Positions 57,200-64,000 of a stretch of 64,000 nt of DNA are shown piece after piece. A program made the translations under genes and the position numbers. The notes below the pieces were generated by a model that saw nothing but the letters and a program-made list of their open reading frames with translations, was not told the DNA's origin and did no database searches. Positions within the stretch are counted from its first letter, which is position 1; each line of letters opens with the position of its first letter. The DNA comes from Mytilus edulis (Eukaryota > Mollusca > Bivalvia > Mytilida > Mytilidae), in assembly GCF_963676685.1 (NCBI RefSeq), contig NC_092346.1, positions 94,601,917 through 94,665,916 on the forward strand. Direction: 5' to 3'.

Positions 57200-58150
57200 T
57201 TAGTATAAAGAATGCATAATCTCCATGGCTAGATCATTTTTAAATGTTGACCTAAGTCTATTTACCAGAAAATCCCCAGTGCTACAATTTTACTTCCATT
57301 TTCATAATCTATAAATGGATCGATATTTGCCGTAGTACGTCAGCATAATATTAGCTATTTAGGTCATGTTTACAAACAAATACGATATTAAGAAATCATT
57401 GTAATGTACACTAACATGCTATGAATAGTTTATATTTGATTTGATAAGTGTGTATTAGAAAATAATGTAGGAATTGATGTATCGTGGCTACATTTAGTAC
57501 AATGTATCTTTAGCATTTTCTTTTTCATCTGATATCCTGTGATATTTATATATCATGTATATGTAAATTTACAACGAGTCTCTAGGTCAACTAGATTTTC
57601 AGAAAATTGTATTTGCACATTATGTCAAGGCTATATATAAATACTACAAACAACCTTGACCATGTTGACATACCTGGGTTATTGTATTATTATTTTATTA
57701 TTCATTGCTTAATATTTCTTATCTCCAATTTGATGAAAAAAGAATATTATGCCTGGTCAAGCAGATGACCAAAAACACATATTATCAATCCAATTTTCCC
57801 ATATGTTTTACTGTTGTGTATTAAAAAACAAGATTGATAGCGTTGAAAAACTAAATATAAAATTCATCGCCCTTTGCGAAAAAAATTCAAATGCAAAGGG
57901 CAATATCAACAATCGAATCAACATATTACATTACCACATTACTTTATGATCTATGCAAATTTTGGCATTGGTAAGGAAATTTTTCGACTCTTAAATAGTT
58001 GCAACTAATGAAGAAGAAAAAATCAGTACTTGGTGTCTTTTTGTTGTTGGGATATACAAGTACCCAGCCACGTCAACTCTGTGTTTTTGTTAGATGTATT
58101 TCCATTTGAATCCATCTGATGAGATAATTCTTTTTCAACTGATTTGGATC
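57200..58150. other. Upstream region of TNF-like paralogue 2
   Basis: Should contain the promoter of the minus-strand gene. AT-rich with no element I can defend, and no other gene. Confidence 0.3.
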
Positions 58151-58154
58151 ACGC

Positions 58155-58470
58155 TAACATGTTTAACTTCGCCACATTATCATATGTATGTATGTGTCTG
58201 TCCCAAGTCAGGAATCTGTATAAATTCAGTGGTTGTCGTTTGTCGATGCGTTACATATTTGTTTTTCGTTCATGTTTTTCTACATACATTTGGCCGTTAG
58301 TTTTCTTGTTTGAATTGTTTAACATTGTCATTTCGGGGCCTTTTATAGCTGACTATGTGGTATGGGCTTTGCTCATTGTTGAAGGTCGCACGGTGACCTA
58401 TAGTGGTTAATTTCTGCGTCATTTAGTTTTTTGTATCATTGGCAATCATACTGCATATATTTCTTTTTAT
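58155..58470 (-). repeat. Dispersed repeat family R1, reverse copy
   Basis: CATGTTTAACTTCGCCACAT..CTGTCCCAAGTCAGGAATCTGTA..TTCAGTGGTTGTCGTTTGTCGATG..GGGCCTTTTATAGCTGACTATGTGGTATGGGCTTTGCTCATTGTTGAAGG..GTGACCTATAGT is a well-preserved reverse R1. The overlapping open frames at 58094-58410 are repeat-derived. Confidence 0.75.
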
Positions 58471-58479
58471 ATCTATAGC

Positions 58480-60441
58480 AGACTATGCTAAAGCATACTG
58501 GTTAGATTCTCCGTGTCTGGTTCAGAAAGCGAACAACAGACAACCATTTGATATTTTTTTTAGAGTAGAGGGGGCAGAAGAGTTTGAAAATTAATTATTT
58601 TACCTATTAAGAATTTTAACTAAAATAAATACATATTGTCTGAGATAATATGGAAATGCAGTAAAATATGGTCATTTACAGTGCTCATGAACACATTTTC
58701 GCCAGTCTCTCAATACAACTCTCTTTCACAGGTCAGTTTGATACCCAAACTCATTTGGTATTATCAATATCAATATTTCAACAGAGAATTGGATTATGTT
58801 TAAAACTTTATGAAGAGATTTTAACTGGTGGCTTATTGACTGCCCATTTTCTCTAAACTTTTTCTCTTTTTTTTTTTTTGCTCATTGTAAAAGACTGTAC
58901 GGTTAATTATCTGTAATAATTAACATCTATGTGTTTGACAATGCTCTAAGGATTGTTTCTAAAATCGAATAAAATCGGCATTACACATCCCAGTGAAAGA
59001 GATATATATTATCGCTTGGGTTTCTGTACAAGTTGTAGGTCTACGATGTCCCATAGTTGCTCATTTCTACTTCATTTTGATTCTGACGGACAGTTGTCTT
59101 AATGGCAACAATACTACATCTTTTGTTAAAATAATTCATGTTGTTTGGTGTAGAACTGTTTATGGTTCGGTTTCCCTTTGCGCAGAAATGGTTATTTGGA
59201 TATGTATATATCGTAAACCAGCAATATGTATTTGTTATTATTTCTCGAATATCGCTTATAGTTATATCAAACAAAATACTTATGAGTTAAAAGAGAGATG
59301 GGTAAGTTTCTATGTGACAACAACCCAATGACACAAATAAATATAACACTTGCAGTTATATTATAACACCACTGTTCCTGTAAGTGCCATACGTGTTACA
59401 TGTCTGTCTCATTTGAAGCCTATAGTTCACTGGTTTCTGTTGGTTACTGTTTTCCATTTTGTTTTTTTCGTTTTATTTTATTTGCTAAAATCTGTTTTTA
59501 TAGCCAACTGTACGGGATCGATTTGTAATCGTTGTTGCAGGCCGTACGGTTGCAGGTAGTTATTTACATCTGTGAAGCTGATTTTTGGTGGATAGTAGTC
59601 TGATTAGGAATCATACCACATGATTTATTTTTGTTCTAAAGAAAAATCCGGACTAAGCATCACATATTTGCTACTGTATTTGTGCACATCCTTTAAGCTG
59701 GTGTCACAAATTAACGAGTTTCACAGCCGGCCTTAAAATCACCATTCCCGATTAAAATTTGTCAAAAGAATGATAAAGATCCTAGGCATCGTTGCTGGAA
59801 ATTCAAATTTTAACTAAAATTTGTAAAAAAGCAATTATTTATTCACGACAACAATCAGATATTATTCAGGAAACGTGCTACGACAGCCTTTTCCAACCGA
59901 TTTGTCTATCCGATTTGAATCTTTTGCCTGGTTATAATGACCGCAAATATCCCGACGGCGTCCTGAGTCTGCCGAATGCGATCCGACAGAGATCAGATAG
60001 TGAACCGATGATGGAAAATATCTGTTAGAAAACTGTTACCATACTCGTAATGATAAGGTACTGTCGAATGGCAATCCTTTCACAGTTTGCTGTAATTGTT
60101 GGACTAGAAATCCGACTACACAACATCGGCTGAGTTTTCCCGACAGCTATAAAACACGAAAAATTAAAAGTCGGATTACTATCCTCAATTATCTGGAATG
60201 TCCTATCATTGTCTGAAACCAGTCGTTTAAGTTTATAAAAGATTCCTACGGATCGGGAACGGGAGAGGTCGGCCCAGCACCCCGACAGTTAGGTGCGTCC
60301 CGTACCATTTGGGAAACCTCAGCCGATTTTGTCTAGTCGGATTACAATCGTGACTATGTCGTGACAGATTCTTTTGAATCGGATAAAAATCCTAACAATG
60401 TCCTGTGTTTTCTGGACGTTGTCCTCTCGAACGTGCATGAT
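58480..60441. other. Stretch left of the LTR element, no gene seen
   Basis: Small plus-strand frames (58668-58856, 58993-59331, 59350-59559, 59792-60028, 60361-60549) show no recognisable domain. The part 59.8-60.4 kb is less AT-rich and repeats ATCCGAC/GTCGGAT words (for example near 59913, 60109, 60172, 60331), which suggests an old repeat of unknown class. The LTR is inserted in it. Confidence 0.35.
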
Positions 60442-60611
60442 TGTTGTGAAAGTACAATTTACACGACGTTACGTTATATTTATTCCCGTACTTTCACTTT
60501 CCCATTGTTGACGTCAACTTCCGCCGAGCAATTGTTTATATGGTTTTGAATAGTGAAGTTGATATTTACCACGAAGAATAAGAAGATTGATATTTGACTT
60601 GATATATATTT

Positions 60612-60619
60612 TATAAAAG
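60612..60619 (+). promoter_or_regulatory. Candidate TATA box of the LTR
   Basis: TATAAAAG, 170 bases into the LTR and upstream of two AATAAA hexamers, the expected U3-R-U5 order. Confidence 0.35.
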
Positions 60620-60832
60620 GTAAACAGCATACATTTACACACTGTAGTATTTTACTGATCTCCGCATCAGGTTCTAAATATATACTTTGCCCTATTTATA
60701 GATCGTAGTTTCCCCTTTTTAAATATAGCGCGATCGGCAATTCAAACACATTAACGTTGGTTGTTCATTTGTTATTATTTATTCGCGTATTCCTGTGTGA
60801 ATAAACTGTGTTGTATATTTATTGTGTATTAT

Positions 60833-60838
60833 AATAAA
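60833..60838 (+). promoter_or_regulatory. Candidate polyadenylation signal of the LTR
   Basis: AATAAA, the second of two (the other at 60800-60805), about 215 bases downstream of the TATAAAAG. Confidence 0.35.
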
Positions 60839-60994
60839 GTATTGTATTTCTACATGTTGTTTGCATAAAAACGTAACTGCCGTATAAAGTTGTGGTAATT
60901 GTTTAATGAGACAAATATTTGTTGTGAAGCCATGGCCATGTATGATTTTACCCGCTCGGACCCGTTTGTTATATAAATAAGTAAGTTCACAACA

Positions 60995-61414
60995 ACTGGT
61001 GACAGCCGTGGGATTAATTTAAAATTCGTGTTATTTAAAGATTGCAAAACTTTTCAAAGCAGTTTTTAGCTTTTGGTTTTGTTTATCGTGTTCCGCTGAT
61101 TTGTAAGGGTTTCAAAACTTTTCAAAGCGTATTTAGCTTTTGGTTTTGAAATTTAACTGTAGGGCTAGCATTACTTCTAGACTTTTTATAGCTGATTTAG
61201 CTATTGGTTTTGAAGGTGTGTGTTTTTTTTTTTTTTTTTTTTTTGTATATGATCGTTTTCGGTATTTCAATAAATATTTCAAATCCATTCAAGGTTTTAT
61301 TAGCTTTTAGGTTTGAAATTATTCAGACGCGAATAATATTGAGAAAACCGTGGTTTAAGTATCGTGTTTATATATATAATTTCGACTTTCGTGAATATTT
61401 ACATTTGAATAAGA
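60995..61414 (+). other. Retrotransposon leader with short degenerate repeats
   Basis: About 420 bases before gag. CAAAACTTTTCAAAGC occurs at 61045 and again at 61113, and TTAGCTTTTGGTTTTG-like words occur four times up to 61300. A long T-run follows 61220. The 84-codon open frame in this region is not in the gag frame and looks incidental. Confidence 0.5.
60997..61014 (+). other. Primer-binding region
   Basis: TGGTGACAGCCGTGGGAT begins two bases after the LTR end. The leading TGG is the expected complement of a tRNA 3' CCA. I do not assign the tRNA. Confidence 0.5.
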
Positions 61415-63292
61415 ATGATGCTGAGAAGTCGTCAGTTACCTACGGTTCAAAGAACTAAAAATTTATATGAACCAAGAAGTTGTTTAGGTTCAGTATCGGA
61501 TTCACACATATTGAATAAAAATCGAGAAAACGTACCACAAAATTCAGCAACAAATGAAGTTGAAACAATGACCCGTGTTTCTGGAGGTAATACACCAATT
61601 TTCACTGATGAAAGTACCATACCAAGACATAATGATAGTTATAATCAAGAAGAAATAACCACAATGAGACAAGGGGATACAATTCCTAGATGGGAAATGA
61701 ACAGAGAGGCTCATCAAAGTACCTTACATACTGACAATCGGCGACCAAATAATCAAAGTACAGAGATTACAGTTCCATCTGAACATAGAGAAACATATCA
61801 AAGAACTTGGAGTACTGGTCACTCAGATAACAGAGATGCATATCAAAGTGCATGGAATACTGATCGCTCGGATATGAGGGAAAATCCAAGTACTTGGAGT
61901 ACTGATCACTCTGAACGACGGGAATTGAACAGAACATATGGTCAAAGCAATAAAGAACATCAAAGCAATAAAGAACATCAAAGCACTCACAGTTCTGTTG
62001 AAAGAGAGAGGTGTGAAATGAATAGACATGAACAGCAGAGAATGGACTATTCTGAAGTGGGAAGATATCAGTATGTTGATACTTATCCTGATCATAGACA
62101 GTCGTCATCTCAAAATTCTGATAGTACGCATCATGAAAGATTTATGGCGTACCCAGAGACTTCCACAAGACATTCAGAATTACTAAGAAATATGCCTGAT
62201 TATACACATACCAAAAGTAATTATGCTGAACCTCAGACATATGTTCCGTCAGAAACTATACAACCAGTTAGAGGAACAGAATATCCAAGAGCAACTGCTG
62301 ATAATATGTTCTCGAGATATGAGAGACCTCGTTGTCCAGAAAATGCATATTCCAAGGTATCAAATATGAGTCGTATGTCATCAAATGAACCACAACATAG
62401 ACTTCCTTTTTATAATGTCAAAACTGAATGGGAATCATTTTGGTGTCAATTCCAGATCAAGTCAAGAAGCTACGTTTGGGACAATCAGAAGCAAGCAACA
62501 CAGCTGCTATTATGTTTGCAAAATGAAGCTTTAAACTTTGCTTCAAGGCTCCCACATGCAGTACAGACAGATATTTTTAGTTTGTTTGTTGAGTTGAAGA
62601 AGAGGTTCGGTGACAATATTTTACCATCAACACACAGAGCAGCACTTCAAGATCTTAATAAGCAGAACAAAGAAAGCCTACAGGAATTTGCTTATAGAGT
62701 TGTAAACCTGATAAGTAAAGCTTACCCAGAAATTAAAGGGACTCAGCTATTCGAGGAATTGACTGTTGAACATTTCCTTTATGGTCTTAATGATGAAAAT
62801 ATGACGTATGATGTTATAAGCAAGCAGCCAAAATCTATTGATGAAGCTTTGAATATGGTCATGTGGCATGAGAGCTGTAGATCTAGGAGTGGTAAGAACC
62901 GCAAATCTTCAATACGAGAAGTACAGTTTGATAGCCAGTGTGAAGAAAACGATATCAGAAGGTTACACCAAAAACAATACGTAACTGAAGAAAGACTTAA
63001 CCAGTTTGGCAGAGAACTCAAAGATTCTATTATTGAGGGAATGGCTAATTTAAATAAAAAAATGCCTAGTTTGCCAAGTACTAACAGTAATAATTACCAG
63101 CAGTCCAATTACGCAAAGAAAACGGAGAGTAATAACAATAGGTGTTATAATTGCAATGGTATTGGTCATTATAGCCGTAATTGTCCATCAAAACAAGATA
63201 AATGGGATTCAAAGAGAAATGGCCATTATGGAAACAACCAACAAAGAGATGCATATGCACCAGTCAAAACACCTTTCGATCCTTTAAACTAG
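61415..63292 (+). CDS. gag: Retrotransposon Gag polyprotein
   Basis: An uninterrupted 625-residue frame. The N-terminal half (to about 320) is hydrophilic and rich in Q, S, N, R, H and T. It contains repeats of a STWSTDHSDRRE-like unit at about 125-185 and a duplicated SNKEHQ. The Gag core follows at about 325-490: LPFYNVKTEWESFWCQFQIK, ATQLLLCLQNEALNFA, FSLFVELKKRFGDN, ESLQEFAYRVVNLI and VEHFLYGLND, the usual order of a Ty3/gypsy retrotransposon Gag domain. A CX2CX4HX4C zinc knuckle is at Cys577-Cys580-His585-Cys590. The knuckle should bind element RNA and the core should assemble the particle in the cytoplasm. ATG at 61415 is the first in-frame Met with a plausible context (AAGAATGATG). The frame ends at TAG 63290-63292, immediately after the slippery heptamer. 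Confidence 0.92.
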   Translation: MMLRSRQLPTVQRTKNLYEPRSCLGSVSDSHILNKNRENVPQNSATNEVETMTRVSGGNTPIFTDESTIPRHNDSYNQEEITTMRQGDTIPRWEMNREAHQSTLHTDNRRPNNQSTEITVPSEHRETYQRTWSTGHSDNRDAYQSAWNTDRSDMRENPSTWSTDHSERRELNRTYGQSNKEHQSNKEHQSTHSSVERERCEMNRHEQQRMDYSEVGRYQYVDTYPDHRQSSSQNSDSTHHERFMAYPETSTRHSELLRNMPDYTHTKSNYAEPQTYVPSETIQPVRGTEYPRATADNMFSRYERPRCPENAYSKVSNMSRMSSNEPQHRLPFYNVKTEWESFWCQFQIKSRSYVWDNQKQATQLLLCLQNEALNFASRLPHAVQTDIFSLFVELKKRFGDNILPSTHRAALQDLNKQNKESLQEFAYRVVNLISKAYPEIKGTQLFEELTVEHFLYGLNDENMTYDVISKQPKSIDEALNMVMWHESCRSRSGKNRKSSIREVQFDSQCEENDIRRLHQKQYVTEERLNQFGRELKDSIIEGMANLNKKMPSLPSTNSNNYQQSNYAKKTESNNNRCYNCNGIGHYSRNCPSKQDKWDSKRNGHYGNNQQRDAYAPVKTPFDPLN

Positions 63293-63325
63293 AAAGGGCT
63301 GTGCCTGTAGGCCAAGCCATAGCCC
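63283..63325 (+). promoter_or_regulatory. Programmed -1 ribosomal frameshift signal at the gag-pol junction
   Basis: TTTAAAC at 63283-63289 is in the correct register (T TTA AAC in the gag frame), with the gag TAG directly after it. A 6-base spacer (63290-63295) precedes GGGCTGTG (63296-63303), which pairs with CATAGCCC (63318-63325) through eight base pairs including one G-U, across a 14-base loop. Slipping back one base enters the open pol frame exactly. Heptamer, spacer and stem match the canonical X-XXY-YYZ arrangement. Whether the loop forms a pseudoknot is not evident. Confidence 0.8.
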
Positions 63326-64000
63326 CAAAGAGTAATGAAGAAATTATGGAGAAAAGACAACAATCTATTCCAAAGAAGGAAATTGAATGTTTAAAAGGAA
63401 AATTTGTAACCTCAGAGAAAAACTCTTCTGAGAAACATCTAACTACTGAAGGTTTAGGCCCTTCAAGCAGTGATGTTAAAATTATCAGTAAGAAATCAGA
63501 CCAATGTAGTAAGAATGAACATATTGAAAAACCAGTTTTGTCCAGGGTTGATGCTGTGAATCAGTATAGAGATGATATGAATAAGGAAACTATTGCTTTA
63601 ACTTCCGGAATTTTACCAGAGAAACACTTTGAAGACAACGAATCTTCTGATGATAGTGTTGATGGAGAAAATAGTGTATGTATTAACAGAGTTGAATCAG
63701 CAGTTATTCAAACGTCTGTTAGAATAAATGATTATGAGTTAAAAGCGGTAATTGACACAGGTGCTGAGGTCACTGTGCTCAGTGAAAAGGTTTATAGGAA
63801 CCTTGCAAAAGAACATCATCTTGAGTTGAAGACAGCAACACGTGGATTGTTAGTAGCTGAAGAGGGGAAAAAGATGTCAGCAACTGGTATTACAGAGATA
63901 GAAATGAGTTTAGGACCACTGCGTTTTACTTGGCCAGTATACGTAGCTCCTTTAAATGACGATTTGCTTCTTGGTTGTGATATTATTGATGAAATGGACA
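63283..64000 (+). CDS. pol: Retrotransposon Pol, N-terminal part with aspartic protease (truncated by window end)
   Basis: Frame -1 relative to gag, open from the slippery site to the window edge (239 codons seen). About 155 residues of charged linker rich in K, E and S precede the retropepsin-like protease. Its active-site motif is VIDTGAEVTVLS; the catalytic Asp codon is at 63754-63756. A flap region (about TATRGLLVAEEGKKMSATGI) and a second signature, DLLLGCDIIDEM, lie near the end of the window. This protease should process the Gag-Pol polyprotein. Reverse transcriptase, RNase H and integrase are expected downstream. The frame has no own start codon near its beginning, which supports expression by frameshifting. 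Confidence 0.88.

Larger units (their letters stand above)
60442..60994 (+). repeat. 5' long terminal repeat
   Basis: Boundaries are set by the terminal inverted repeat TGTTGTGAA (60442-60450) and TTCACAACA (60986-60994), giving 553 bp with TG...CA ends. Inside are TATAAAAG at 60612-60619 (possible promoter) and AATAAA at 60800-60805 and 60833-60838 (possible polyadenylation). The matching 3' LTR is beyond the window. Confidence 0.7.
60442..64000 (+). mobile_element. Ty3/gypsy-type LTR retrotransposon, 5' part (truncated by window end)
   Basis: The order is LTR (60442-60994), primer-binding region, leader, gag (61415-63292), -1 frameshift signal, then pol with an aspartic protease up to the window edge. 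Gag is intact and pol is open as far as seen, so this copy could be young. Protease placement before the rest of Pol, the CCHC knuckle and a -1 gag/pol overlap fit Ty3/gypsy elements. Reverse transcriptase and integrase are not in the window, so the clade is not decided. The five bases before the LTR (ATGAT, 60437-60441) are the expected target duplicate. Confidence 0.85.

Noticed and set aside
61767..62108. Antisense open frames within gag
   Set aside because: They are shadows of the biased codon content of the Gag N terminus, with no domain motif.

Overview
This window is eukaryotic, AT-rich and mostly non-coding. It has spliced genes with GT/AG introns and a dense background of decayed dispersed repeats. 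Several repeats (for example those carrying GACGAAACGCGCGTCTGGCG or AATAAAGGCAACAGTAGTAT) are ones I associate with bivalve genomes, especially marine mussels (Mytilus). I therefore read it as nuclear DNA of a bivalve, probably a mytilid. That assignment is inference from repeat style, not from a diagnostic gene.

Layout: 0-40 kb is repeat-rich and gene-poor. It holds dispersed repeats, a decayed transposon-associated gene (8.7-10.2 kb) with a separate N-terminal-like module (20.5 kb), Penelope-like reverse transcriptase scraps (16.5, 18.9, 35.1 kb), a 1.56-kb element with 300-bp inverted repeats built from short tandem units (16.67-18.23 kb), a broken multi-exon gene fragment with weak zona-pellucida (ZP) resemblance (27.2-28.7 kb) whose first exon is also present as a frameshifted duplicate at 14.2 kb, and a 0.9-kb element with 161-bp internal tandem repeats (38.95-39.85 kb).

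The gene-bearing core is 40-57 kb, all on the minus strand. Three genes encode TNF-superfamily-like type II membrane ligands. The two at 46.5-49.7 kb and 54.8-57.1 kb are clear tandem paralogues. Each has four coding exons with identical intron phases (0,1,1), an N-terminal transmembrane helix, a shared stalk motif (DSGVCxPCDYLG, then a Cys-Cys pair), a WWRxRPxSIHM segment at the start of the TNF homology domain, and a C terminus YFGMFRL. The third (40.5-42.7 kb) is more diverged, with two visible exons and no Cys stalk motif. Between the paralogues lie a degraded fragment resembling Polinton/adintovirus-type genes (51.5-52.1 kb) and a perfect ten-copy 36-bp minisatellite (52.7-53.05 kb).

The right end (60.44 kb to the window edge) is the 5' part of a Ty3/gypsy-type LTR retrotransposon on the plus strand: a 553-bp LTR bounded by TGTTGTGAA...TTCACAACA, a leader, an intact 625-residue Gag with a CCHC knuckle, and Pol opening in the -1 frame with an aspartic protease. 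The gag-pol junction carries the slippery heptamer TTTAAAC, a 6-nt spacer and a predicted 8-bp stem. The 3' LTR is outside the window.
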